Notes: generated by a model not told the origin, from the sequence alone. 64,000 nucleotides of DNA from Lysobacter capsici (GCF_018732085.1 NZ_CP076103.1:3286001-3350000); one strand, 5' to 3'; numbered from the stretch's first letter, positions 39,958-51,562 are shown. A program made the numbers and translations.

Positions 39958-40894
39958 GCGTATCTCTCCGAAAACTGCGACGAGTATAGAACGAGCTTGT
40001 GTGATCCACGACCGACTTTTGCTTGCTTCGAGCTTGCCCGTCCGGGCGCAATGCACGAGCGCGCAGCGGGCGTATCGGCCCGATCGCCGAACGCAATCCT
40101 TGAGCGCCGCGGCCGAATGCTCACCCCGATCCGCGCTGGCTCGACGCCACCGCCATAGCCGCGGCGAACGACACCGCCGCGGTGGTGCGCCCACGTTCGC
40201 GCTCGCGCCTGCCCGTTTCGCAGGTCCGGCATACCGAAGTCTGCCGCAGCTTTGCGTTATCGCCGCAGCCATCGGCGAATGTCAGGCGACGCGATCGCGG
40301 CCGCGCACCTTCATTCGATCTTTTGCGCAGCGCGATGCCGTTCACCCGACCGCAATCGCATATCCACAAAGAACTCAATCACATCGCGGCGGGCCGGCCG
40401 CGGGCAAATATGCTTGCGCATCGGAAAATCGTGAATCAATACCAGTAAATAATCGAAATCGATCGGCCGGCGGCCCGGCCAGCGGCCAAGCGCGCAAATA
40501 AAACACCCCCATGGCACGCTCAATATATCCTTTAAACACAACGACTTGCGGCATTATTTCCGCAGCGCAGCAAATTCGATGAAACTGTATTACAAAACGG
40601 CGGCAGCGAATGACATCGATTGCTTCGATGCCGCAGCGCGTTTTTCCAGAGGGTTCGGCGTCGCCGCGACCGGCAGGCGAAAACGACCCAGTTTGCATTT
40701 TCTTTGTGAAACGCATCGACGGCGTTGACGCTTCAGCGATCGCGCTTCCACGGTCCCTGCGCCGCGCCGCAACCCGTGCCGCGGCTTTCGCGCCGGACAC
40801 CGGCCGCATGCGTCCACGCTTCGTCTCCCCCGACGCCGCCTGGCCCCGTGCTGCGTGTCTGCCCGGCCTTATCAATGCTTCGGGGAACCCACCA
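39958..40894. other. Divergent region between alpha2-macroglobulin and the first M4 protease
   Basis: About 940 bases without a supported gene. The promoter of the macroglobulin operon should be near 39960-40010. The 34-bp element at 40560-40593 is the likely promoter of the protease. GC drops near 40430-40600 (AATAATCGAAATCG). Confidence 0.6.
40560..40593 (+). promoter_or_regulatory. Conserved 34-bp promoter-like element of M4 protease copy 1
   Basis: Aligns without gaps to 43256-43289 and 45529-45562. Shared marks are a GCAGCA-like 5' half and TGAAAC..TATTAC at the 3' end. A -10-like TATTAC is 17 bases after a GCGCAG hexamer. Ends 301 bases before the ATG at 40895. Confidence 0.6.
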
Positions 40895-42817
40895 ATGAAT
40901 CGCAATCTGTCCATCCTGGCGATCGCCATCTCGCTCGCTTCGGCCGCCGGCGCCGCCGGCGCGGTGCAACGCGTCGATCTGCATCGGCAAGACATGACCC
41001 AGCTCAATCGGCAGTACCGCGCCGTCGCCGGCATCGCGACGACGGCCGCCGCCCAGGTGCGCCATGCCGAGATGATCGCGCTCGACGCGAAGTCGGCGCT
41101 CGCCCCGCTCAAGGTCCGCAGCGACGAGTCCGGCCATCGCCAGCATCGCTACCAGCTCACCTATCGCGGATTGCCGGTGCTGGATCAGCACGTGGTGATC
41201 AGCGAAGACGCGAACGGCAATCTGCGCACGATGTTCGGCGACCTGATCCAGGGGCTCGACGCCGAGGTACCGAGCACCACTGCCAAGCTCAGTTCGGCCA
41301 AGGCGCTGGACCTCGCCAAGCGCGCCGCGTTCGGCAAGCGCCTGGGGCAGATGAAGATCGATTCGCAGAAGGTGGAACCGACGATTTACATCGACGGCAA
41401 CGACCGCGCTCGCCTGGCCTATCTGGTGACGCTGTCGGCCGACAGCGTCAAGGGCGGCGACATCACCGCGCCGCAGCTCGTGATCGACGCCGACAACGGC
41501 AAGGTCCTGCGCAACCTGGACAATCTGCAGCACGTCAAGATCGGTACCGGCCCCGGCGGCAACCAGAAGACCGGCCAGTACGAATTCGGCACCGACTTCG
41601 GCTTCATGGACGTGACCCAGAACGGCAGCAACTGCGTCATGCAGAATGCCAACGTCAAGACCATCAATCTCAACGGCGGCACCAACCCGAGCGGTCAGGC
41701 GGCGCACGCGTACACCTGCCCGCGCAACACCGTCAAGCAGATCAACGGCGCGTTCTCGCCGCTCAACGACGCGCATTTCTTCGGCGGCGTGGTCTATGAC
41801 ATGTACGCCGCCTACCTCAACATGCCGGCGCTGACGGTCCAGCTGACCCTCGGCGTGCATTACTCGACCAACTACGAGAACGCGGGCTGGAACGGCACCA
41901 CCAAGACCATGATCTTCGGCGACGGCGCATCGCGCTTCCACCCGCTGGTCAGCCTCGACGTGCTCGGCCACGAGGTGTCGCACGGCTTCACCCAGGAGCA
42001 ATCGGGCCTGATCTACTCCGGCCAGTCCGGCGGCATCAACGAAGCCTATTCCGACATGGCCGGCGAAGCGTCCGAATACTTCATGCGCGGCAGCAACGAC
42101 TTCCAGGTCGGCGCGCAGATCTTCAAGGCGGCAGGCGCGTTGCGCTATATGGACGACCCCACCCGCGACGGCGTCTCGATCGGGCATGCCAGCAACTACC
42201 GCAGCGGCATGAACGTGCATCATTCCTCGGGCGTCTACAACAAGGCCTTCTCGCTGCTGGCCAAGACCAACGGCTGGGATACGGTCAAGGCGTTCAAGGC
42301 CTTCGCCAAGGCCAACATCGACTACTGGACCCCCAACACCGACTTCAACAGCGGCGCATGCGGCGTCGAACAGGCCGCCACCGATCTGGGCTACACCGTG
42401 GCCGACGTGTCCGCCGCGTTCCTCGCGGTCGGCGTGGATTGCCCCGGCGGCCCCGGCCCGGGCCCGGGTCCGGGCACCCAGACCTACACCAACGGCACCG
42501 ATGTCGCGATCACCGACAACGCCACGGTCGAAAGCACGATCAACGTGTCGGGTCGCACCGGCAACGCGCCGAGCAACGCCTCGGTGTCGGTCAACATCCT
42601 GCATACCTACAAGCAGGACATCAAGGTCGACCTGGTCGCGCCGGACGGCTCGCTCTACAACATCCACAACCGCACCGGCGGCAGCGCCGACAACGTCACC
42701 GGCACCTTCACCTTCAATCTGTCCAGCGAAACGCTCAACGGCGCGTGGAAGCTGCGGGTCAACGACAACGCCGGCGGCGACGTCGGCCGCATCGACACCT
42801 GGAGCATCACCTTCTGA
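40895..42817 (+). CDS. Thermolysin-family (M4) metalloprotease with C-terminal P domain, copy 1
   Basis: Secreted zinc endopeptidase, 640 residues. Signal peptide MNRNLSILAIAISLASAAGAAG. A propeptide (FTP and PepSY types, to about residue 210) acts as inhibitor and chaperone. The catalytic domain begins near GTGPGGNQKTGQYEFG. Zinc ligands are HEVSH (H359, H363) and E383 in GGINEAYSD; the catalytic His region is NVHHSSGVYNKAF. A PG-rich linker (GGPGPGPGPG) leads to a P-type domain of about 115 residues (TDVAITDNATVESTINVSG, SADNVTGTFTFNLSSE). Four cysteines (in SNCVMQN, YTCPRN, GACGVE and VDCPGG) suggest two disulfides. The start at 40895 follows GGGGAA. First of three tandem homologues. Confidence 0.95.
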   Translation: MNRNLSILAIAISLASAAGAAGAVQRVDLHRQDMTQLNRQYRAVAGIATTAAAQVRHAEMIALDAKSALAPLKVRSDESGHRQHRYQLTYRGLPVLDQHVVISEDANGNLRTMFGDLIQGLDAEVPSTTAKLSSAKALDLAKRAAFGKRLGQMKIDSQKVEPTIYIDGNDRARLAYLVTLSADSVKGGDITAPQLVIDADNGKVLRNLDNLQHVKIGTGPGGNQKTGQYEFGTDFGFMDVTQNGSNCVMQNANVKTINLNGGTNPSGQAAHAYTCPRNTVKQINGAFSPLNDAHFFGGVVYDMYAAYLNMPALTVQLTLGVHYSTNYENAGWNGTTKTMIFGDGASRFHPLVSLDVLGHEVSHGFTQEQSGLIYSGQSGGINEAYSDMAGEASEYFMRGSNDFQVGAQIFKAAGALRYMDDPTRDGVSIGHASNYRSGMNVHHSSGVYNKAFSLLAKTNGWDTVKAFKAFAKANIDYWTPNTDFNSGACGVEQAATDLGYTVADVSAAFLAVGVDCPGGPGPGPGPGTQTYTNGTDVAITDNATVESTINVSGRTGNAPSNASVSVNILHTYKQDIKVDLVAPDGSLYNIHNRTGGSADNVTGTFTFNLSSETLNGAWKLRVNDNAGGDVGRIDTWSITF

Positions 42818-42858
42818 TTGGTACGCAACAAGCAAGGCGATGCGCATGATCGCCCTGG

Positions 42859-42889
42859 AAACCCCGGCCTGGGCCGGGGTTTTCCTTTT
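42859..42889 (+). terminator. Terminator of M4 copy 1
   Basis: AACCCCGGC-CTGG-GCCGGGGTT with TTTCCTTTT. It is nearly identical to 47851-47881, together with its 40 upstream bases. Confidence 0.85.
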
Positions 42890-43255
42890 AGCCCGACGAC
42901 GATGCCGCAATGTGCCCGCGCCGTGCGAAACATCTCGCCAGCGGCGACTCCTTCGCCACGGGCGGCACGCGAACGCCGATTTGTGCCGGCGCGCCGATTT
43001 CGGCCATATAACCCCTGCCATGACGAAACGTTATGCCTCGACATAATGATTCGATACTGCCAAGACTCATCACATAACCTGCGCAATAATTGTCACGCAG
43101 CGCTATTGACGAATCCCGGCGATGGTGAGTTTCGCTCGACAAGCGCCATCGCACGCACCACGGCCGGCGCTTGCGACGGCGGCGCAAAGTCGTCTTCGTC
43201 ACAGTATCGGGCCGCCACACACCCAGATGCGCTCGGCTCGCCCGCTCAAATCATG

Positions 43256-43289
43256 CTGCACTGCAACATGCGCACTGAAACATTATTAC
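43256..43289 (+). promoter_or_regulatory. Conserved 34-bp element of M4 copy 2
   Basis: CTGCACTGCAACATGCGCAC followed by TGAAACATTATTAC. The 3' 14 bases equal those at 45549-45562. It contains CTGCAA and TATTAC 17 bases apart. It ends 287 bases before the start codon. Confidence 0.65.
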
Positions 43290-43576
43290 CGACCGCTGTT
43301 TTAGCCGCGAAAAACCGGGAAATAGCTCGATCCAGGCAGCGCAAGGTTTCCCGCTCCAATCCCCGTTACCGCCCGGAAATAGCGGTCTCATCCCGGGTGT
43401 GATCGCGGTGCGCGGGTTTGACCGTTCTCGCCGGCGATCCCTAGCGTCGATTCCGCCGCACGGTCCATCCGCGCGGCATCCGCCTATATCCCTCCCCCCG
43501 TCGGATGCGGATGCGAAACGCCGCAAACCGGTCGCACGACCGGCCCTCATTTACTCACTCACTTTTGGGGTTACAA

Positions 43577-45127
<1,551 letters not shown>

Positions 45128-45216
45128 GTCCGCATGGCCGACGGATATCGTCAGCGCCGGCCCGGCGATCGATCGCTCACGATCGCCGGCAGGTTCGGCC
45201 GGCGCGTATGCAGCAT

Positions 45217-45249
45217 GAAAACCCCGGCCCAGGCCGGGGTTTTCTTTTC
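45217..45249 (+). terminator. Terminator of M4 copy 2
   Basis: AAACCCCGGCC-CA-GGCCGGGGTTT with TTCTTTT. Confidence 0.85.
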
Positions 45250-45528
45250 GGGGTCGGAACACCGCCTCGCCAGCCCGAATGGCTTATGCAAAAACATAAT
45301 AAATACGCATTTGGGAGTGCGCTCGCAGAACCGTGCGTGCATGGGTCACAGGCAGGACTGGCATTTCCATAAAGCGCTAAAAAACCGGAAACGCCGCGGT
45401 TCATGCGCGAATCGAGCAGACATCTGGCAAGCGGCAAAAGTGCCGGCGGAGCCGTTTCGGACGCCGTCCGCGGTTATATGTAACGCAATATGTGACCGAT
45501 TACCCCACCCTCATGACGCAGGAATCTG

Positions 45529-45562
45529 CTGCATTGCAGCAATAATCCTGAAACATTATTAC
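45529..45562 (+). promoter_or_regulatory. Conserved 34-bp element of M4 copy 3
   Basis: CTGCATTGCAGCAATAATCC followed by TGAAACATTATTAC. Reading TTGCAG as -35 and TATTAC as -10 gives a 17-base spacer, so it could be the promoter itself. Ends 331 bases before the start. Confidence 0.65.
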
Positions 45563-45893
45563 GCTCCGAAATTTCGTGACGCGCAAACATGAAAACGTTT
45601 CAAGCCTGATCGTAGAACGATCTCAGACGAAATCATTTGTCCCCGCCATCCGCGCATGTCGCATTCGACGTGTGACCGGCGTCAGTCGCGTTGACTCAAC
45701 TTTGGGGCGCGGCCAGCGTGCCTCCGCCGTGCTACGCGTCAGCACGGTATCCGCACGGAGTTCGACCACGCGAACGCCCTTGGGCACGGAATGCCCCGGG
45801 CCGAACGCGCGAACGACGGGGGAGCGGATGTACGAGCAATGAGAGCCGGCCGCGAACGCGGCCACCATCCACACTCGTTTGGGGGTAATACCA

Positions 45894-47810
45894 GTGAATC
45901 GCAACGCATCGCCGTCCCTGCACGCTCTGACCTTCGCCCTGTCGCTCGCCCTCGTCTCCGGCGCCGCCGGCGCCGCGCAGCGCGTCGACCTGCACGGTCA
46001 GGACGTCGCCAAGCTCAACCAGCAGTACCAGTCCGCCGTCGCCAAGTCCGGCGTCGCCGCCAAGGCCAACGTACGTCATGCCGAACTGATCTCGCTCGAC
46101 GCCGACTCGGCGCTGACCCAGCTCAAGAGCAGCCAGGACGCCAACGGCACCCGCAACTATCGTTATCAGCAGACCTTCCGCGGCGTGCCGGTGTTCGGCG
46201 AGCACGTGGTGGTCAGCGAAGACGCCAAGGGCAACGTCAAGACCTTGTTCGGCCGCTCGGTCGCCGGCCTGGCCGCCGAACTGCCGGCCACCGCGCCCAA
46301 GCTGAGCAGCGCACAGGCGCTGGATCTGGCCAAGAGCGCGGCGCTCGGCAAGCGCGCCGGCGCGCTGCTGGTGCGCAACGAAAGCAGCAAGCAGATGATC
46401 TACATCGACGACGCCGGTCGCGCGCACATGACCTATGTCGTCAACTACTTCGCCGATTCGGCCAAGGGCGGCGAGCCGACCCGTCCGTTCGTCATCGTCG
46501 ATGCGAACAGCGGCAAGGTGCTCAAGCAGTGGGAAGGCCTGAACCATGCCCTGGTCGGCACCGGCCCGGGCGGCAACGCCAAGACCGGCCAGTACGAATA
46601 CGGCACCAACTTCGGCTTCAACGATGTCACCCAGAGTGGCAGCACCTGCACGATGAACAACACCAACGTCAAGACGGTGAACCTCAACGGAGGCACCAGC
46701 GGCTCGACGGCGTTCTCGTACACCTGCCCGCGCAACACGGTCAAGACCATCAACGGCGCGTATTCGCCGCTGAACGACGCGCACTACTTCGGCCACGTCG
46801 TGTTCGACATGTACAACAGCTACGTCGGCACCCCGCCGCTGACCTTCCAGTTGGCGATGAAGGTCCACTACAGCAGCAGCTACGAAAACGCGTTCTGGGA
46901 CGGCGCGGCGATGACCTTCGGCGACGGCGCGACCACGTTCTATCCGCTGGTCAGCCTCGACGTGTCGGCGCACGAAGTCTCGCACGGCTTCACCGAGCAG
47001 CAGTCGGGCCTGGTCTATTCGGGTCAGTCCGGCGGCATCAACGAAGCCTATTCGGACATCGCCGGCGAAGCGGCCGAGTACTACATGAACAACACCAACG
47101 ACTTCCTCGTCGGTGCGCAGATCTTCAAGGCCAGCGGCGCGCTGCGTTACATGGCCAACCCGCCGCAGGACGGCCGTTCGATCGGTCATGCCAGCAACTA
47201 CACCAACGGCATGGACGTGCACTACTCGTCCGGCGTGTACAACAAGGCCTTCTACACCCTGGCCAAGACCGCCGGTTGGGACACGGTCAAGGCGTTCAAG
47301 GTCTTCGCCAAGGCGAACAAGGACTACTGGACCCCGAGCACCGACTTCAACAACGGCGCCTGCGGCGTCGAGACGGCGGCGACCGACCTGGGCTTCGTCA
47401 AGGCCGACGTGACCGCGGCGTTCGCGGTCGTGGGCGTCACCTGCCCCGGCGGCCCGGGCCCGGGTCCGGGCACGACGTACACCAACGGCACCGACTACGC
47501 GATCAACGACAACGCCACCGTCGACAGCCCGATCACCGTGTCCGGCCGTACCGGCAATGCCCCGACCAACGCCTCGGTGTCGGTCAACATCATCCACACC
47601 TACCGCGGCGACCTGAAGGTCGACCTGGTGGCGCCGGATGGCTCGCTGTACAACATCAGCAACCGCTCGGGCGGCAGCGCCGACAACGTCACCGGCACGT
47701 TCACTTTCAACCTGTCGAGCGAACCGCTCAACGGCACCTGGAAGCTGCGCGTGAACGATAACGCCAATGCCGACACCGGCCGCATCGATACCTGGAGCAT
47801 CACGTTCTAA
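45894..47810 (+). CDS. Thermolysin-family (M4) metalloprotease with C-terminal P domain, copy 3
   Basis: 638 residues. Signal peptide (HALTFALSLALVSGAAGAAQ), propeptide to about 205, catalytic domain with HEVSH (H360) and GGINEAYSDIAGEAAE, catalytic-His region DVHYSSGVYNKAF, PG linker (CPGGPGPGPG) and P domain (TDYAINDNATVDSPITVSG to RIDTWSITF). The four cysteines match those of copy 1. I use GTG 45894, which gives the start MNRNAS, aligned to the other two copies, with GGGGG 8 bases upstream; a TTG five codons earlier is less likely. The P domain is close to that of copy 1, but the catalytic half is closer to copy 2 in several motifs (VFGEHVV, GEAAE, PPQDGRSIGHASNYTNG). Confidence 0.95.
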   Translation: MNRNASPSLHALTFALSLALVSGAAGAAQRVDLHGQDVAKLNQQYQSAVAKSGVAAKANVRHAELISLDADSALTQLKSSQDANGTRNYRYQQTFRGVPVFGEHVVVSEDAKGNVKTLFGRSVAGLAAELPATAPKLSSAQALDLAKSAALGKRAGALLVRNESSKQMIYIDDAGRAHMTYVVNYFADSAKGGEPTRPFVIVDANSGKVLKQWEGLNHALVGTGPGGNAKTGQYEYGTNFGFNDVTQSGSTCTMNNTNVKTVNLNGGTSGSTAFSYTCPRNTVKTINGAYSPLNDAHYFGHVVFDMYNSYVGTPPLTFQLAMKVHYSSSYENAFWDGAAMTFGDGATTFYPLVSLDVSAHEVSHGFTEQQSGLVYSGQSGGINEAYSDIAGEAAEYYMNNTNDFLVGAQIFKASGALRYMANPPQDGRSIGHASNYTNGMDVHYSSGVYNKAFYTLAKTAGWDTVKAFKVFAKANKDYWTPSTDFNNGACGVETAATDLGFVKADVTAAFAVVGVTCPGGPGPGPGTTYTNGTDYAINDNATVDSPITVSGRTGNAPTNASVSVNIIHTYRGDLKVDLVAPDGSLYNISNRSGGSADNVTGTFTFNLSSEPLNGTWKLRVNDNANADTGRIDTWSITF

Positions 47811-47850
47811 TCGGTATGCAACAAGCAAGGCGATGCGCATGATCGCCCTG

Positions 47851-47881
47851 AAAACCCCGGCCCAGGCCGGGGTTTTCTTTT
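47851..47881 (+). terminator. Terminator of M4 copy 3
   Basis: AAACCCCGGCC-CA-GGCCGGGGTTT with TTCTTTTG. The preceding GCAACAAGCAAGGCGATGCG is shared with copy 1. Confidence 0.85.
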
Positions 47882-47943
47882 GTCGCCCGATGATCGTATC
47901 GAGCGGCGAGGCAACCTCGCCGCCGCTGTCGCGTGGCCGCGGC

Positions 47944-48297
47944 TCAGAGCGTCACGATCGGCTTGAAACCGCCGAAGATCATGCGCTTGGCGTCGAACGG
48001 CACGATCTCGCCGTCCATCTTCATGCGCGGATCGTTCATCACCTTCTTGTTGATCCGGTCGCGCGCCGCGCGCGACTTGTACACGATCCACGAGAACACC
48101 ACGACTTCGCCGGGCTTGAGTTTCACCGCCTGCGGAAACGAGGTGCTCTTGCCCGGCTTGACGTCGTCCTCGACCGTTTCGACCAGGGCCAGCGCGCCGT
48201 GCTCCATCCAGATCTTGCCGGCCTTGCGGGCCAGGCGGCGATAGGCCGCGAGGTTCTGCTTCGGTACCGCCAGTACGAATCCATCCACGTAGCTCAT
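47944..48297 (-). CDS. DUF1428 family protein
   Basis: 117 residues with the family's start YVDGFVLAVPKQNLAAYRRL and the central FPQAVKLKPGEVVVFSWIVYKSRAARD. The fold is a ferredoxin-like dimer (ABM/DUF1428 type), with no known activity. Conserved MKMDGEIVPFDAKRMIFGGF near the end. A strong AGGAGGACGC site precedes the ATG. Next on the same strand, 67 bases after the MFS gene, so possibly one unit. Confidence 0.9.
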   Translation of the reverse strand: MSYVDGFVLAVPKQNLAAYRRLARKAGKIWMEHGALALVETVEDDVKPGKSTSFPQAVKLKPGEVVVFSWIVYKSRAARDRINKKVMNDPRMKMDGEIVPFDAKRMIFGGFKPIVTL

Positions 48298-48364
48298 GCG
48301 TCCTCCTGCGGGCCGGGCCCGGTGCTGGGAAGTGAAGCGGTTCGAACGTCTTCGCGCGCAGCGC

Positions 48365-49828
48365 TCAATGCAGCGCCGGCTGCGCGCCCTCGCTGGCCTG
48401 GGTCGCCGGCGTGCGCAGCAGCAGGCCGCCGAGCAAGGCCGCGGTCAAACCGAATACCGCGCCGACCGCAAACGCGAGGTGATACCCCTCGGCCTGCGCC
48501 GCAATCACATCGGTGCCGGCGGCGATCTGCGACGAAGTGCGCGACGCGGCCAGGCTGGCCAGGATCGCCAGCCCCAACGCGCCGCCCATCATGAAAGCGG
48601 TATTGACCACGCCCGAGGCCAGGCCCGATTCGGCCGGCGAGACATCGCTCATCGCCGCCAGCAGCAAGGGATTGAAGGCGATGCCGGCGCCGAGCCCGAG
48701 CAGCAGCATGCCGGGCAATACATCGGCGACGAACTCGCCGCCGACCGGCGCGCGCGCGAACAGCAGCAGGCCGATCGTCGCCAGGCCCAGGCCGATCGCG
48801 AGCGGCCAGCGGATGCCGAAGCGCATCACGAGCTTGGCCGACAGGCCCAGCGAGAACGCGGCCATGATCAGATTGGACGGCAAGAACGCCAGCCCGACCT
48901 GCATCGGCGAATACTTCAGCACCAACTGCATGTACAGCGCCGACAGGAAGAACCAGGCGAACATCGCCGCCGCCCACAGCACGCCGACCACGTTCGCCAC
49001 CGCGACATTGCGCAGGCGAAACAGACTCAGCGGCATCAGCGGCGCGCCGACCCGCGATTCGATCCACAAGAACGCGAGCAACAACACAACCGCGACACCG
49101 AGCAGGCCGAGCGTGGGCAACGAGGTCCAGCCGGCCTCGTTGCCGTTGACGATCGCGTACACCGCGAGCATCAGCGAGGCGGTCACGGTGATCGAACCGG
49201 CGATGTCCAGTTGGCCCTCGCCGGGTCCGCGCGACGCCGGCAACAGCTTCATCGTCGCCGCGATCACGATCAGGCCGATCGGAATATTGACCAGGAAAAT
49301 CCAGTGCCAGCTCAGCCCGCCGGTGAGCAGTCCGCCGAGCAGCACGCCGACGCTGCCGCCGCCGGCGCAGACGAAGCTGTACACGCCCATCGCCTTGGCC
49401 CGATCGGCCGGCTCGGTAAACAGATTCATGATCAACGACAGCGCCACCGCGGTGACGACCGCGCCGCCGAGCCCCTGCACGCCGCGCGCGGCCACCAGGA
49501 AGGTCTGGCTACCGGCCAGTCCGCAAGCCAGCGAGGCCAGGGTGAACACCGCGATGCCGATCAGGAACACGCGGCGATGGCCGAACAGATCGCCCAACCG
49601 CCCGCCGAGCAGCAGGAAGCCGCCGAAGGTCAGCAGATAGGCGTTGACCACCCAGGCCAGCGAGCTTTCGCTGAAACCCAGGTCGGTGCGGATCGACGGC
49701 AGCGCGACATTCACGATGGTCGAGTCGAGCACGATCATCAACGCGCCCATGCACAGCACCGCCAGCGCGGCCCAGCGGTGGTCGTGGGCAGGATGTGGCG
49801 AATCGGCGGCAGCAGGCGTGGAGGTCAT
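48365..49828 (-). CDS. DHA2-type MFS multidrug exporter
   Basis: 487 residues with 14 predicted membrane helices, as in EmrB/QacA drug:proton antiporters. Helix 1 contains the DHA2 motif MIVLDSTIVNVALPSI; the loop between helices 2 and 3 has GGRLGDLFGHRR (motif A); helix 5 has GGGSVGVLLGGLLTGGLSW (motif C), followed by WIFLVNIPIG. The ATG at 49828 has AGGACCCGCG upstream. There is no adjacent TetR-type regulator or EmrA-type adaptor, so its substrate and control are unknown. Confidence 0.92.
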   Translation of the reverse strand: MTSTPAAADSPHPAHDHRWAALAVLCMGALMIVLDSTIVNVALPSIRTDLGFSESSLAWVVNAYLLTFGGFLLLGGRLGDLFGHRRVFLIGIAVFTLASLACGLAGSQTFLVAARGVQGLGGAVVTAVALSLIMNLFTEPADRAKAMGVYSFVCAGGGSVGVLLGGLLTGGLSWHWIFLVNIPIGLIVIAATMKLLPASRGPGEGQLDIAGSITVTASLMLAVYAIVNGNEAGWTSLPTLGLLGVAVVLLLAFLWIESRVGAPLMPLSLFRLRNVAVANVVGVLWAAAMFAWFFLSALYMQLVLKYSPMQVGLAFLPSNLIMAAFSLGLSAKLVMRFGIRWPLAIGLGLATIGLLLFARAPVGGEFVADVLPGMLLLGLGAGIAFNPLLLAAMSDVSPAESGLASGVVNTAFMMGGALGLAILASLAASRTSSQIAAGTDVIAAQAEGYHLAFAVGAVFGLTAALLGGLLLRTPATQASEGAQPALH

Positions 49829-50223
49829 CGCGGGTCCTGTGGCGGAACGAAACGGCGCGAGTCGTAGGAGCGCATGATGCGAGCGACCTCGCGCACTGCA
49901 TTTGATGGAGCTTGCCGGCGCTGGCGTCGCGACATCGATCCGCCGGATCGCGCGCCCGCGCGACGAGGCCATCGCGCCGCGCGTCGGAACGCGCATCGAC
50001 GCACTATCTGCGCCGGGGCCATGCCGCCCCAGTGTGATTTGTCATGTGAGCACGGCGCATTGCGCATGCTTGCTGGCGCGCCGGGCGCTTCGATCGCGTC
50101 ATCGAACCGCTTCGCCATACGCCGCGCCTGCGCGCAGGCACGAGCGCGAACAACGCCCCGAAACGCGACACGCCGCCTGAGAAGGCGGCGTGTCGTCCCA
50201 CCTCGCAATGCGCGCGTCGAGGC
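49829..50223. other. Non-coding region between the MFS gene and yceI
   Basis: 395 bases. It holds the MFS promoter region and the yceI terminator hairpin at 50167-50194. No supported gene. Confidence 0.55.
50167..50194 (-). terminator. Hairpin downstream of the YceI gene
   Basis: GACACGCCGCC-TTCTCA-GGCGGCGTGTC on the minus strand, followed only by GCGTTTCG; a strong stem but a weak T-run. Confidence 0.6.
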
Positions 50224-50805
50224 TTATTCGGCCGCGACCGCCTCGATCTGGATGCGCAGGTTCACGTCCATGCTGAAGCCCCAATCCTTGCCGGCGCTGA
50301 TGCCGAACTGGTCGCGCTGGAAGGTCGCGCTGGCGTCGGCGCCGCAGACCTCGCGCTTGAGCATCGGATGCGGCATGCACTTGAACTTGTTGATCTTCAG
50401 CTCCAGCGGCTTGGTCACCCCGTGCAGGGTCAGTTCGCCCTCGACCTTGCTCGGCGCGCCGTCCTTGAAACCGGCCAGCTTGCCCTTGTAGGTCGCGGTC
50501 GGGAACTTGGCGGTATCGAACAGCTCGGCCTTGTTGGCGTGCTCGTTCATCGCGTCCAGGCCGAAGTCGATGCTGGTGGTGTCGACGGTGACCTCGACCG
50601 TACCGGCGCCGGCCTTCTTGTCGAGGGTGACCGTGCCTTCGGACTTGTTGAACTTGCCGCGCCAGGTCGACAGGCCGCCCATGTGGTCGGCCTCGAAGCT
50701 GGGATAGGTGTGGGACGGGTCGATCTTGTAGGTGACCGGCGCGGCGACGGCGGCGCCGGCGAATACGACGAGCGAGATCAAGGCGCAGAGCGAACGCTTG
50801 TTCAT
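50224..50805 (-). CDS. YceI-family periplasmic lipid-binding protein
   Basis: 193 residues: a Sec signal (RSLCALISLVVFAGAAVAAP) and a lipocalin-like barrel. The family pattern is YKIDPSHTYPSFEADHMGG at the start, KFNKSEGTVTLDKKAGAG, and a late FGISAGKDWGFSMDVNLRI. Members bind isoprenoid lipids; the physiological role is uncertain. Two cysteines (KCMPHP and EVCGAD) may pair. ATG 50805 with GGGATT upstream. Confidence 0.92.
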   Translation of the reverse strand: MNKRSLCALISLVVFAGAAVAAPVTYKIDPSHTYPSFEADHMGGLSTWRGKFNKSEGTVTLDKKAGAGTVEVTVDTTSIDFGLDAMNEHANKAELFDTAKFPTATYKGKLAGFKDGAPSKVEGELTLHGVTKPLELKINKFKCMPHPMLKREVCGADASATFQRDQFGISAGKDWGFSMDVNLRIQIEAVAAE

Positions 50806-51050
50806 GGTGCAATCCCGGTGGCGAAAGTCGAGGCACGCTACCACCGCCGGTTCGCGGCCCGCAATCGCAGCGGCGCGCAGGACCGTTCCACGCCCGGCGC
50901 CAGTGCAATTTATGTTGCGGTGCAGCAAATGCGGCGATCACCGGCGATCACCAGTCGTGGCCCGATGGCCACCAAGCCCACGACCGCAGCGTCTTCATGT
51001 CGACCCCGCGGCCGCGCCTTGGGGGTCTTGCGGATGCCGTAGCTCGCATC

Positions 51051-51531
51051 GCAAGCGAGGTCTCGCGGTCGCGGCTCGCGCCGCTCCTACAACAAGCCGA
51101 AGACCCCCGCGCCGCCCACACGGCCTACCTGTAGGAGCGGCGCAAGCCGCGACCGCCATGCAACAGATCGCGTCGCAAGCATGAGGTCGCGGCTGCAGTT
51201 CGCGACCAGACACCGTTCGAAAGCCGCAGCCACGCAGGCACAGATCGACGCACACCGTGGCCTTCGTCGCAAGCGAGGTCTCCCAGTCGCGGCTCGCGCC
51301 GCTCCTACAACAAATCGAAGACCCCCGCGCCGCCCACATGGCCTACCTGTAGGAGCGGCGCAAGCCGCGACCGCCATGCAAGAGATCGCGTCGCAAGCAT
51401 GAGGTCGCAGTTGCAGTTCGTGCCCAAACGCTGTTCGAAGGCCGCAGTCGAGCAAGCACAGATCGACGCACAACCGCGGCCTTCGTCACGAACGAAGTTT
51501 CGCGGTCGCGGCTCGCGCCGCTCCTACAGTC
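51051..51531. repeat. Tandem 218-bp repeat built on GTAGGAGCGGCG elements
   Basis: Units begin at 51051, 51269 and (partial) 51488. Each contains the arm CGCGGCTCGCGCCGCTCCTACA, the block CGAAGACCCCCGCGCCGCCC, then TGTAGGAGCGGCGCAAGCCG and a CATGAGGTCGC segment. Copies are about 90 percent alike by eye. Confidence 0.85.
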
Positions 51532-51562
51532 GGTATCGCATACCCATCCACTCTCATCACCA

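Larger units (their letters stand above)
42818..43576. other. Non-coding region upstream of M4 copy 2
   Basis: 759 bases. The terminator of copy 1 at the left, the 34-bp element at 43256-43289, and a long predicted leader of about 290 bases. The section 43020-43090 is AT-rich for this genome (TTATGCCTCGACATAATG). No supported gene. Confidence 0.6.
45128..45893. other. Non-coding region upstream of M4 copy 3
   Basis: 766 bases: terminator of copy 2, an AT-rich patch (AAAAACATAATAAATACGC near 45291), the 34-bp element at 45529-45562 and a leader of about 330 bases. No supported gene. Confidence 0.6.

Noticed and set aside
40733..43021. Long minus-strand frames opposite the M4 proteases (also 43571-45262 and 45732-47840)
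   Set aside because: They are shadows; the same kind appears opposite each paralogue only because the paralogues are alike.
50995..51473. Open frames through the 218-bp repeat
   Set aside because: Same reason: peptide repeats follow the DNA period and there is no start signal.
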